This document shows, piece after piece, positions 1-10,769 of a stretch of 64,000 nucleotides of DNA; position 1 is the first letter of the stretch; every line of letters starts with the position of its first letter. Source of the DNA: Atopsyche davidsoni (Eukaryota > Arthropoda > Insecta > Trichoptera > Hydrobiosidae); the NCBI GenBank assembly GCA_022113835.1, contig JAILWY010000002.1, positions 11,882,501 to 11,946,500 of the forward strand. The letters are read 5' to 3'. The notes beneath the pieces are model-generated. The model saw only the letters and a program-made list of their open reading frames with translations. It searched no databases and was not told the origin of the DNA. The position numbers and the translations under genes were made by a program.

Positions 1-1087
1 TTTGTTTCGATGTTCGAAACTATTTTTGTCCAAAATCCGCGTTCCAAAATTAAATTTCTAAATCCTCTTGACGTTCGAAATTGAAATTACGCGAATGTCC
101 TGTGCCATTCAATATCCATGCCCCAATGCGAGGATGTACGGGTAAATCTACTATTACATATTATATAAATAATGATGCTTCAAATACTAATCAATTAAAA
201 AATAAAATAGTAATCTTTCCTTCTCGAGTCCGCCTCTGCAAAAGTGCATTTATTTCAACTTGACCCCCTTGCCCGCTGCAGGCCGCGGGTGCAATCGAAC
301 CGGTGCAAAACGCGCGGCTGGCGTGAGAATCGAACCTTCCGACACGACAATTGTGTCGGATATTGCTCTGTTGCGTTTTTTTTTTTTGCTCTCCGGGAGA
401 GAGAGGGAAGGGCATTCTGTGATACTTTAGTCAAAACTAGCAAGACGCCGGCCGCGAGAGCAGCAGAGGCAGGAAGGGTTGCAGGTCTGCCCAGTCGCGA
501 CACTCGTGAATGAACACTTAGCATTTCTACTTGTTTCAATTTCAAAAAAGTGTATCCAAAATATGATATTATTTTTTAAATAATCCGAATTAGTGCTCAA
601 TTATTGTAATATGAATAAAGTGTAACGGTTAACGAGACTGCCGAAACGTTTTTGATGAGACAGCTCTTTCGTCCTGCAGATACATCGCCTAGTTTATTTT
701 TTAGTTTGACCAGAGTGAAAGACGCCCAAAAACGTTCACTTGCAATAACACTAAATCATTTAAGTGGTTATAATAAAATAAACTCGTCGGTATATTTATC
801 AAAATCATATTTTTCCTCGTATGTAGACGGACTCAATATAGTGTGTGATGGAATTTGAACAAGTTTCGCCATCGCCCCTGCAGACGGGCGGGCCGGGGAG
901 GCTAGACGTGGAGATCTTTACATAATAATAATGAATTATGTTCTCTCCGTACCAAGGTGACGAGTGGTCGAAACACACGAAAGCAACGCATTTTAATAAA
1001 TTATTTTGCAATTGTTAAAAATCTAATTAGGAAAATCCCGCAATACTTATTTCTTAACAAATATGATAAAACAAACGGTTAGGAGGT

Positions 1088-1309
1088 TTATAAAAATATT
1101 TTGACAGTGAGTGTTTTCAAAGACTTTTCTGTGAATTTTCTAAACATTTGTTGTAAATATGGAGTATTGTATTTTAAACCGTTATGGCGAGCCTCGATAA
1201 AAGCGTATTCATCGAACCCTGTCTGTTGTGCCATCTCGTGTGTCTTACGAATGTAAAAAGCTGTTAGAGTCTGAGTGTATCTTAATTGTGGAGTAAGCCG
1301 TATTAACAT
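1088..1309 (-). CDS. Protein-like ORF of unknown identity
   Basis: Seventy-three codons read MLIRLTPQLRYTQTLTAFYI, then TGFDEYAFIEARHNGLKYNT and a basic end, to TAA at 1088. Composition and codon use look coding-like (GAT GAA TAC GCT TTT ATC GAG GCT CGC). It could be a terminal exon, with an acceptor-like CACTCAG a few codons in, or a fragment of an old transposon protein. No family was recognised. Confidence 0.35.
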   Translation of the reverse strand: MLIRLTPQLRYTQTLTAFYIRKTHEMAQQTGFDEYAFIEARHNGLKYNTPYLQQMFRKFTEKSLKTLTVKIFL

Positions 1310-1372
1310 GCAGTGGTAGCGGTGCGGTTTAATTTATTCCTTGTTCGAGTGTGTTTTATTATTTCGTGTTAG

Positions 1373-1737
1373 AAATAACAGGCGCCCGTTTAACTGGCCG
1401 AAAGGCATTGACCGGCACATATTGCAATACGACCCAGTCGCCCGTGGGCCGTTACCTCACCGTTTGGGCGAAACCGGATTTTATGATTCAAAACTCCAAA
1501 TGTCAGGTCATAGGACCAGCTGTGCGATCAGACGCGGCCGAAGGTAACCTGGCCTTACTCCCGCGAGAATCTGTCTCAGTTGTGTCTAATCCGAGCTCGG
1601 GCAATCCGAATGAAGAATCTACGAACCACACTAGCTTGTATTCGGCAGAAGAATCAGACCGCAAAGCTTTCAGAGGCAATTTGCATGTGTGTTCGGCTTA
1701 CGGCATCTCCAGAATTTATGTAGATGTAAACAGATAA
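1373..1737 (+). CDS. Candidate exon, possibly lectin-like
   Basis: An acceptor-like TTTCGTGTTAG ends at 1372 and opens 121 codons to TAA at 1735. Codon use is balanced and the frame is much longer than chance here. The segment YCNTTQSPVGRYLTVWAKPD followed by a Cys resembles the final strands of F5/8-type C (fucolectin) domains, where a Cys, a GRYxTV block and a second Cys occur. The rest is Ser/Asn/Glu-rich. The domain match is weak and from memory, and the upstream exons are outside the window or unseen. Confidence 0.38.
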
Positions 1738-1741
1738 TTTT

Positions 1742-3330
1742 ATTTATCTGAATCAATGATTTTCATACTAAATTTAATACAACCCCTTCTAAACAGATCG
1801 ACAGTATGATACAGTCAAATAATGCGTTCTATGCTTGTTATACTATTCACTCGTATAACGAACCGAATTTCCCCATAAGAAATTATGGAAACTCAGATTA
1901 TTCGTTCTAAAACCCAAAAATATTCACATACATAAAAGGATTTACACAATAACATGATTGTATTTTTTCTATTTAATTTTAAAAAATCGAATTCATTGAT
2001 TGTTGCCTTTGACAAGGAACCTCCTTTTATTGATTTCTTGGAAATACGACATCGCATTGCCGTTCAATATATTCATCCCTCTCATTGCTACGATCGTATT
2101 CGGCTTGTGCTTTTCTACAAATTTTTCACAGTTTTCCACACCTCCTTTATTTCGTTTGAAGTAAAACTCTCCTGACTTCTTTTCGTCTTCGTGTAGGCGA
2201 ATTCATGTAGATATTGCTTCTCTCGCTCGTTTGTCGAATTACAATTGAATAAAAAAAAAAACAAACAACTCGTCTTGCGAAACACTCGCAATCCGAGGTT
2301 TGACTGTACTATAAGAAATAAAATTACTCAAAAGATAAAATTGTTGAGACCCTTAAACCGCTTTGATTTTGTCACCTATAGTTTCTATAAAGATTATAGA
2401 AGCATGTAAGAACACTCCAACCATGAGAGTCTTCACTACCCGCAACTGTTGCACAACGAGCCGCCCATTAGCGATCATATCCTCCAAGGTTTATTGCGCG
2501 AGTTTAGTTGATTGTTAGTAAATGACACCACTACGTGTCCTTAAAAGGAATCCATTATCTCCAAGAGTGCATTTCGATGCGGGTTCATTTTAAAAATTAA
2601 ACAAACCTCTGGAGTTATCATTGATTATACAGCCGACCAATTGTTGGCAAGAAGTCATGCGATTCGGATAATATTATTTTTAATGATGATGACTGCTGTA
2701 AACTAGTACGATCTAAAATGAACCGCGTTTCTAAACTAATTTAAAAATAAAACAATCTATTAAAGTGTTCTCAGTATACTTGGCTTTCTTTATCCTGTGC
2801 TTTCGGGGATTTCCCTATCTTGTGGTTGTGGCCGCTGTTTTATTATGTCTCGCCTAACATGTATTCTTCGTTTTGTGCTATCGGGGATTCCCGGATCGTC
2901 AGGTGACTGGCCTGCTTTTTTCAATGTAATTTTAATTAAATATAAAGTTTACATTAAAAGTATTAAAATATCAGCACACTTATTATTTTTTTTCTTACTG
3001 TATAAACGAGGTTCTACATTTCCATTGTTCGCATAAATGAATATTAATGTTGACAATAAAAACATCACAGTTCAATAAACCTCTGAGAAAATAATTGGTG
3101 CATCTCTTGCTTAAGGGGTATTAAAAACGCTTTGTATGCATGCGTGTACTTTGTACCTGAAGTTACGGTTCGGTTTCGCCACAGTAATCGCATCCAGCTC
3201 AGTCGATGACCCAACCCAGTGCGCTTCTGCCCACATTAAGTATTTTGGTGGTACGATGTATTTGTGGCCATATTATAGGGTGAATCACGTCAAACAGTCA
3301 AAAGAACTGGAATAACTGTATTTTGGAATT
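1742..3330. other. No gene seen
   Basis: AT-rich sequence with short runs of T and A. A moderately GC block near 3170-3240 has no recognisable frame or repeat. Confidence 0.5.
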
Positions 3331-3341
3331 AACTCACTTAC

Positions 3342-3489
3342 CTACTGGGAATATAATACTATATATATATTGGTACGTTGACAGGCGAATCCCTGCCTCG
3401 CGGATAGAAGCCAGTAAATGCTTTAATACTAATTTATAATTTTCCCAGTTCGATTCAGTCTCGAGGCAATTCCGATAGGGCCTTCCTGG
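3342..3489 (-). CDS. Candidate exon of unrecognised protein
   Basis: On the minus strand an acceptor GCTGCAACACAG precedes an open frame reading PGRPYRNCLETESNWENYKL then VLKHLLASIREAGIRL, ending at a very good donor GTAAGTGAG (first intron base 3341). It is 148 nt, phase 0 in, phase 1 out. Its AT-rich 3' part lowers confidence. No homology recognised. Confidence 0.3.
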
Positions 3490-4519
3490 CTGTGTTGCAG
3501 CAAAGCCAGGAATGTTCGTGTTAGTCAATAGACAATAGTCTAATATAGGGGCCCGTGCGTGACCTTGACTGAAATTCGCTGAAAACGACTGAGCGGTAAT
3601 TTACAGGAAGCTTACGCTACCGTAAGGCTTCTATTCCGCGAATACGCGTTGTTTTGTAATTCACGGTATGAAAAATAAATTATTGAATATGTTTTATATA
3701 TCACCATCTTTCACCCGTACAGGTTTATTGTGTGTACAATATTAAGTTAATTAATTCAGACGTGAAACGACGACGTTCAAAAGTTTTTTTTTACGACACC
3801 GGTGGGATTCAAACTCTACCAATTGATCTCAATCTGTGGAGTGCCAGGCTGTTTTGCGTGTGAATCAATTGCCTGAATGTTGAATAGCCACACAGCTAGG
3901 AGGTTACGATTATTTTTTTGTGTGTTTGCTCTCGCCGTTCAAGCTCTTGAAGGGTGAAAGCTTTTAACCTTATGGCTTTTCATATTTGTTGTTTATATAG
4001 TGTTGCAAATTGAACCGGTCTGTCGTGCATTCATTGCGTCATTCGAAAATAGGATTTCTTAATAACAAAAAATACTGAAAATTTCAAATGCAGTGACTCA
4101 AAGTTTATTCATTTTTTTTATTGTTATCAACATCAAACAACAAATATAATTCGTGATTCAGAATAGCTCTGTTCCTATTTAAGGCGATAGCGTGGTATTC
4201 AGGACATCGGGTATTGCCATTTTGTAACTATATCCTGTTTGCGATTTCAAAATACTACTCTCGAATTCTCACCTTTACACGAGTACAGGTGAGAATCAAA
4301 ATATATTGTAGTTTTCTATACTGCTAGAAAAATTATCACGCCCGGACAGTGTAGGAACCCACCGAGGCAGTGGATGTTTTATCATTTGAATTTAAATTTC
4401 AAAACCTGCCGTCCACAATGACATCTTGAAATGCCTCTAACCTTGACAACATACGGTGATGTACTCAAATACAAAACGTGGAATTTGAACACAAATCTGT
4501 AAATTTTCATATTACAAAA

Positions 4520-4808
4520 TTATTACTAATATGATTAGGCACATTAGTTCACACATAGGAGATGATTAAAGAAACTCTCAGAAAAATATCATCGTGATTT
4601 GTGTGGGATTTGAACCCACATCCCCAGGCTTACATGGCCGGAGTACTGACCATTGTACTAACAAACCACATCCATTAATCGAGAATTTTTAACAATCATA
4701 CTCTACATATGAACCTATGATATTTTTATGAACATATGATATGTTTCTGAGAATTTCTTTGATCATCTTTTATGTGTGAATTAATGTGCCTAATCATATT
4801 AGTAATAA
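4520..4808. repeat. Fold-back element around a tRNA-like core
   Basis: Arms 4520-4587 and 4741-4808 are inverted repeats (for example TACTAATATGATTAGGCACA on the left and its inverse on the right) with about seven differences. The loop holds a tRNA-like sequence. Such long-armed fold-backs suggest a MITE that captured, or was invaded by, a SINE. Confidence 0.75.
4596..4667 (-). repeat. 72-nt tRNA-Thr-like SINE core
   Basis: On the minus strand the 72 nt fold as a tRNA. The acceptor stem GGTTTGT/ACAAATC has seven pairs with one G-U, and the D stem GTAC/GTAC is complete. The anticodon stem has four of five pairs with loop CATGTAA, and the T arm GTGGG-TTCAAAT-CCCAC is perfect. The anticodon position reads TGT (Thr), but base 33 is A instead of the universal T. 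The repeat context and that change favour a tRNA-derived SINE over a working gene. Confidence 0.7.
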
Positions 4809-4962
4809 TATAATAAGCCCGTAATGGGTAATAAATACGCACTTGATTGACGTTCCATCCAAAAAATAGACATATTACAAAATTATCATGTTAATTGATA
4901 ATGATCAGGTACATTTTTTTCATTAATGGAACTGGTATTTATTTTGTAATACTCCATTTTAT

Positions 4963-5153
4963 TATAATAAAATAAAACCAAATGGTTTTGGAGATTACGT
5001 TAATTTCACTTGTAGCGAGAGCTCTTTCGCCGAACACGGCATCTTCAAAACTCAAACTAAACTGAGTTTTGAAGATGCCGTCTTCGGCGAAAGAGCTCTT
5101 GCTACAAGTGAAATTAACGTAGTCTCCAAAACCATTTGGTTTTATTTTATTAT
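4963..5153. repeat. Near-perfect 91-bp-arm hairpin
   Basis: Arms 4963-5054 and 5063-5153 are inverted with about three differences around an 8-bp spacer. Shared blocks include AACCAAATGGTTTTGGAG and AGCTCTTTCGCCGAA. It carries on each arm a TTGAAGATGCCG...CGGCGAAAGAG box-hairpin-box of the type described in the findings. Such similarity implies recent formation or repair between arms. Confidence 0.9.
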
Positions 5154-5413
5154 ACATTTTTTCAAATATTGAAAATTGATTAAAGAAACTCTTAGTAAAA
5201 TATCATCGTGATTTGTGTGGGATATGAACCCACATCCCCAAGCTTACATGGTCGGTGCATTACCAATTGTGCCAACGAATCACTAGTACTAGGCAAGAAT
5301 TTTTAACAATCATATCCTACAAATGAAACAACGTACTTATTATGCCAATTAAATACACAAATCACGATGATATTTTTCTAAGAATAATAAATTTTCAATA
5401 TTTGAAAAAATGT
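5154..5413. repeat. Second fold-back with a tRNA-like core
   Basis: Arms 5154-5218 and 5355-5413 are inverted (TTTTTTCAAATATTGAAAAT and its inverse). The outer arms differ from the 4.5-kb element but the inner part matches it. The tRNA-like core is 5210-5281 (minus), again exactly 72 nt, with a perfect T stem and a more decayed anticodon stem. Confidence 0.72.
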
Positions 5414-5520
5414 ACTTAATCATTATCAAACCTGTATAGGCAAAATCGTACTTCACAAAAATCAATAATATATCATCTTAATGTTTCGAATCCCGCTACT
5501 ATTCGTCAGCGCGCATAGAG

Positions 5521-5804
5521 CATAGGCTCCCAACCTTTTATTGACCACCGCCCCCTTGACAAGAAAACAAATTCTAACGCCCCCATTTGCGCAAAATAAC
5601 AGTTATAACTTTTTTCTGTATATTATTTATTGCTGCCCAGGTAAAAAAAAATGTTGTTCGAGTTTTTTTTTGTGAAAAATCTACTGCACAAATCAAAAAA
5701 ATTTAAATGCAAAAAGTTAATTAATTTTCCCTCGGACCCGCCACCGCCCCCTTGGAAAGCTCCAGCGCTCGCTGGGGGGCGGTGCCGCCCCCGCTGGGCA
5801 CCTG
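5521..5804. mobile_element. hAT-like MITE
   Basis: The left end CATAGGCTCCCAACC resembles the common hAT end CAGTGGTTCCCAACC. The right end GCTGGGCACCTG is its imperfect inverse. Repeated ACCGCCCCCTTG blocks near each end are typical of non-autonomous hAT copies. There is no clear 8-bp duplication and no coding. It abuts a GC-rich open frame at 5847. Confidence 0.6.
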
Positions 5805-5846
5805 TGTCTTAGAGCGTGGTGCGGTGGTGGTGGTGGTGGTGGGTTA

Positions 5847-6004
5847 CCTCTGACGTAGGCCTCGTAGGAGCGCCAGTCGAAGCGGTCGTCTTCGTCCTCG
5901 GGGGCGAAGAGGCTCTCCAGCAGCGCCACGGGCCCCGAGCGCTGCAGCCGCGCCGCCAGCGCCCAGCCCGGGGCCCCCCAGGCCGGGGGCGGCGCGGGCT
6001 TCAT
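5847..6004 (-). CDS. Candidate exon of unrecognised protein
   Basis: On the minus strand a GC-rich frame reads MKPAPPPAWGAPGWALAARL and then SGPVALLESLFAPEDEDDRF and DWRSYEAYVR, ending at donor AG|GTAAC (last exon base 5847). The acidic APEDEDDRFDW segment looks like real protein. The frame stays open upstream of the Met (ending YLRRG), so the Met may be internal; a weak acceptor with pyrimidines lies near 6040. The frames on the other strand are Trp or Gly runs from a GTG repeat. I do not recognise the protein. Confidence 0.4.
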
Positions 6005-6084
6005 GCCCCGCCGCAGGTACCGCGCTCGGTGGAAGAATATGGTGCCCCTGGCTCACCACCCCTCCCTCTCTCCTATCCACCAAT

Positions 6085-9000
6085 CCACAATCTTCCCCGG
6101 TCTTCTGCTTGCTTAGCCCTTCGTGCTTCCACTAAACATGAAGACGCTCCCGTCAGCCTTGTCCGTTCAACCCCAATGTTTCGTGCGCGAAATGACTGGT
6201 GACACCGAGCACAGTTCTTGCACTTTATCCTCGGCTAGTTTGCACAGTTTCTTCTTAGCGCCCACTAAACATGGAAAAAAACGTCCTTCAGTGATAAAAT
6301 TGTCCACAAGCACAAGATGAATTCTTCTCGGACTTTGCTCTTATATCTTCACCGTGTGCACTTTTTTCTACGTTAATTTTCTTCGCTACTGCGATTTCAA
6401 AAAAAAAATATTACTTTTCGTCGTCTTTCTTGCCTTTTTACAAATCGTTTTATTTGATTTTAAATACTTGCTTTTTAACACTACTTAAAAAGGTATTTTT
6501 TTGTCAGTCACCTCTTTTGAAATGATCGAATTTCTAAATATACACAATTAATCATGCTCTCTGTTTTGTCACCACTTGCACAATTTTTTTGCTTCCCTTC
6601 ACAGTTTTTTGGCTTTATTTCAAGGGATCGCCGAGAATCTCACTAGAAGAACTATTCACTGCAAAGCAAATGAATTTTAAAAAAGATGGAAATGTGTTTC
6701 TTTTATCGATTGGTCGGTGCGGGAGCTCTCCGGTGCTAGACGAGCGTCTCTGAACGAGACTGGCGGAAGATTAAACACACGCGTAGTAGCATTACTACGA
6801 CCCCATCGTCGCAATGTCTCTTTTATGCAAATGCTTCGCTGATCTTTGTGGAGAATTGCCTATTTGTCTTCTCCGGTGCATACCAAACAGAAACAATAGT
6901 ATTTCGCCACGCAGTACAGGCGCTAGCAGAATATTTCCACCTTAAAAATACTTCACCTTAGTCTTATTTGTTTATATGCTATTTGTTATAACAGAGAGGC
7001 GATACTAAATCAATATTCGTACTATTTGTTTTGTATCGGAAAACACGTGTATATATATATCTTATATTTTCAATGCAACGTAAAAACCACTTCAGTATTT
7101 ATCGTATACGTGTGCTTGTCACGTTTGTTTCACAACATTAAATGTATTCTTATGTTATATCTTCCGCTGGTTTCTCCAATAAAGTATCAAAAATTTCTCT
7201 CGCATCCTCTTGGTGTCGCGCAAGTTTATTTTACTCAACTTTGGGATGTTTATAGTCACGTCTCCAAATAGACTATTTCGACAATATATCTGACATTGGC
7301 CCAGCTGCGACTTTCACTGCAAGATATCACCGCTTTTTATTTTAGCCGCAGCAGTCAGAGTCGTCACTTAAACTGGTGTAACTATGTTTCGCAAACTTAT
7401 CACATTCTCGCGAATCGAATATTAGCGGGCATCTGGAATCTTTTTTACGGACCTGCCATTGTGTGTTGAGATATGTTGAGATTTCCGACCTTGCACCTTG
7501 CAAAACCGCGGTTTGATCACTCGCGAATGCTTTTCGCCGCCAGAATTGCTGTGAAAATTGACGCGTTGGATTAATTGGTGAAAATGTTCGACTCGCGAAT
7601 ATTAATTATTTCGAAAAAATTTCATCACATCTGATTGCGTCACGCCCTCAAGGAATCCGTCGAAATTAAATAATTACTTTCAATATTAAAATATGCGCAT
7701 TTATTGTTACTAGTTAATCATGTATTCAATATTAGGGTTATCAATATGCAGTTTTTTTTTTTTTTCATGTAAAATTTCACACTTACTCAAAGATGCCAGT
7801 ACACGATTCATACAATGAAAGTAAAGTTTTGAATAGCTTTTCTATAGACGACGTGATGTTTTGTCGTTATAATGGTTATATTAATGCTATTATTGGCTTA
7901 TGAATGCAGTGAAAATTATTAAAATTCAATAAATATTTTTTTTATGTTCGCCATTCAACTCATGTACGATTTCCATCGTAAGCCAAAGCCAATATAACAA
8001 GTATCATTAGGAAATGTGCATACAAGACAATCTTGGTGACAGATTTTATATTAATTGTGGAATTATTATAGAAAATGCGACGGTGCTTTGTCAATGTCGC
8101 AGTGAAAATAATAAATTTAATTTAAATGTGTTTTCACCACGCTCGCTTACTGCCCACTGCTAATCACCAATAAAGGTCAGAGATACAATCAATAATAAAC
8201 CCACAGAGAAAATAAAAAAATAAATATAAACGACTTAAATAAACGCACTTCTATATCTACGAAAACGATGCATTTCAGACTGACAAATTAATTAACGATA
8301 TTTTCGGCGTTCTTAAATAAAACACTATTTAATGACTCAATGGGTTAGTTTTCATGACTTTTTTTTTTGTTTATTACTACTGAAATAACCAAGTACTTAT
8401 GAAATCTCATATAAATCATCCCAATATTATCTCCATTAAGAATTTGGCTTTTTTTATTTTTAAATGTAGTTTTTAGTTGCAAGCCATAAAATGAGACATA
8501 CATAAGTATGTCGGTTGCGTGTATCGACTAATCGGTTATTGTTATCACCCTCTTATTTCCCGTGAAGCCGATACCATAACGAGGTCTTTCCACTTAACAT
8601 AATGAGTCGCCGATCGCCCGCCGTGCACAATTGACTGATAATGGTTCCTCTTAACAATCGCAGTTGCGGAATTCGGGGAGGCGAAATGCCGGTAATTTTA
8701 ATAACGAGGGGTTTCTTTTACTGATTCAATGAAACTACGTGATTGCACCCCAAATGCTGAAAAGCAGTTTATATATATCCTGAAATTTCCTGACCGCCCT
8801 TCATGCTTCAGTGATCCAATTACCATAGTTTTATTTCGAAATTACGGCTTTGTAAGAATATCACCACAAAAATTTAGATCGAATTAGACGATGAGGCTTT
8901 TTGCATATTTTATTTATTATTAAAAAAAAACACTAATAACAATGATTTTTCTACATGGCTTATATCTAAAAAAATATTACTTCAAACAATGATACATCTT

Positions 9001-9460
9001 TTTCGTTCTGCTTAATCCGAAGACGATTTTCATTCCAAAGCACTTTATGTAAATATGAAACATTTTTGTAACAATTGTTAAAGAAGTTTTCATTTGCGTG
9101 ATTCTTGATATTATAAAGTGTTGTGATTTTATGTGCTCTAAAGCAACAGCAATATCCAAATGTCTAGTAGATTACGATCATTTTTATTATGTTAGCGCTT
9201 TCGCCTTCAATGGATTTTTTCAGATTCGCTTTCTTTTCGGGATATTCGATTCCTTTATTCTTTTTTTGGTAATGATACAATAATTATATCACTTAAAATT
9301 ATAAACAGCCAAGTGGCGAGGAGAATGTAATAATTTCGATTTATATTTTCTCACATATGCTTACAATTTAAAGGAAAGTGATAAAATAGAATACCTTTCA
9401 TTTTTATTGTTTAAATGTGGAGTATTACAAATTAATCTAGTATGTCGTTTACAAAATTAT
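6085..9460. other. No gene seen
   Basis: AT-rich. Segments at 6700-6900, 7380-7640 and 8560-8720 have balanced composition and lack repeat signatures, so they may be intronic conserved non-coding DNA. The short frames here have no splice support. Confidence 0.4.
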
Positions 9461-9464
9461 AATA

Positions 9465-9495
9465 TTGTTTTTTTTTTTGTTTCAGGTAAGTCTAA
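9465..9495 (+). promoter_or_regulatory. Recursive splice (ratchet) site candidate
   Basis: A long T tract, then GTTTCAG joined directly to GTAAGTC, gives a zero-length exon at 9485/9486. It fits the Drosophila recursive-splice consensus (polypyrimidine, CAG|GTAAGT) very closely. It implies a long plus-strand intron across this region, possibly that of Brf1 or of an unrecognised gene. Confidence 0.55.
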
Positions 9496-10156
9496 TGCAA
9501 GTTTCGTTGATATTGCAGTCCATCTGGCGTTTTTTTATTTCTTCAGTATATTCGTAAGTCGATTGATTTTTTATAACATATAGTGATTTTACTTCTATGC
9601 TTTATCTCAACGATGTTACAATTTGTTATAAGACGAAAATTAATGAAAAGACAAAAAGTATGTAAGTGTATTAAGAGTTTCTTATTTATTGAAATCGATT
9701 CTTAAACGGGAAAAGATCGCGCTATCTTGATGAAAATTTAAAAATAAACAGGTATTGAAAATTTTATCAATTATAGAAAGCTTTCCAATTTTTAGTCGAT
9801 TTCCCAAACCGCATCATTTCATCACATTAAAGTCAAATCTATATCTAATTAAAACTACATAAATATGTGAAATTTTGTTTACTTTCACTCAAATTGGGAG
9901 CTTGAATCGCTTTGCTCTTGCTTGTGAAAATATTTATTTTTACAATCAATATCCGACCGTTGCCCTCATAAAATATACTTTCATAATATTCTAGTTTTTT
10001 TTTAGCAAGAAAAAAAAATTTAAACTATGTAAATAAAACCCTGCATAGGGTTTTTTAAACATGAAAAAAATATATATATGAGTGTGTTTACTATATATTA
10101 TCATATATATTCATAATCACAAATGTTGTAAATCTATAAAAACGAAAGCTTTGCAG

Positions 10157-10372
10157 TAATGACGTCACTCACACAAAATATTTATATATTTAGAAAAAAA
10201 TAAATAATAGTATCGAAAGATGCAATGTAAACAAAAAACGTCTTCTTTTGCAGAACAGATTTAAGCTTGCGGATAATTACATCAGTTTGGAATTCGTCTG
10301 TCAGGAGGGAGATCGAAGCGACGATCACTCAATCAAGAGTCGACGTTTTAGCCACTGAGCCAACAATATGTG
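10157..10372 (-). repeat. tRNA-derived SINE
   Basis: On the minus strand TTGGCTCAGTGGCTAAAACG (A-box type) is followed by GCTTCGATCTCCC (B-box type), the internal RNA polymerase III promoter layout. It shares the A-box region, GTCGACTCT and an ATGACGTCAC flank with the copy at 31.4-31.6 kb. Confidence 0.65.
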
Positions 10373-10394
10373 TGTGTTATTAAAAGTGTAGGTA

Positions 10395-10760
10395 ACGGTT
10401 CGCGAAAAGCGTTTCGTCTAACGGCAGGGCATTTAGTTCGAGTTGGCGTTTTCGTGTTTTTCACGGTTTCGGGGGAATTGCGGCCCGCGGCACAGAACGG
10501 CGGTGAAGCGCGCGGGACGCGGTCTGCTGAGCCGCCATGCAGCGCTTGACATTCGCCATCGCACGACTGCGAGAGTCATTATCAAAACACTGCTATTTTA
10601 ATTGCCCGCCCGGAACGCTCTCCAACTGTACAGACAACAGTTGTATTTCGTGTGCAGTCGAAAAATACCTGTTAATTGCGGATTCACGAGTCGCGGTCTT
10701 ATCGGTGTTCGGATAATCGAATTTTAAATCCGTCATGAATGTCGTCGTAGTTTTGAGATT
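10395..10760 (+). promoter_or_regulatory. GC-rich island, possible promoter
   Basis: A CG-rich block in AT-rich DNA, with no repeat recognised in it, holding the start context GCCGCCATG at 10531-10539. It could be a promoter and leader of a plus-strand transcript. No TATA box or donor was fixed with confidence. Confidence 0.35.
10537..10716 (+). CDS. 59-codon Cys-rich small ORF
   Basis: An ATG in ideal context (GCCGCC before it) opens 59 codons to TAA at 10714. The product begins MQRLTFAIARLRESLSKHCY and continues FNCPPGTLSNCTDNSCISCA, with five cysteines in 22 residues, then a hydrophobic end. No signal peptide is clear. It may be an upstream ORF, a small secreted or metal-binding peptide, or chance. 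Not recognised. Confidence 0.3.
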   Translation: MQRLTFAIARLRESLSKHCYFNCPPGTLSNCTDNSCISCAVEKYLLIADSRVAVLSVFG

Positions 10761-10769
10761 GGCCCGTGA

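Noticed and set aside
4596..4667. Functional tRNA-Thr gene
   Set aside because: A instead of T at position 33, a mismatch in the anticodon stem, and a second decayed copy 600 bp away in a similar fold-back.
5816..6202. 128-codon plus-strand ORF starting with a Trp run
   Set aside because: Trp run comes from a GTG repeat; the minus frame is more protein-like and ends at a donor.
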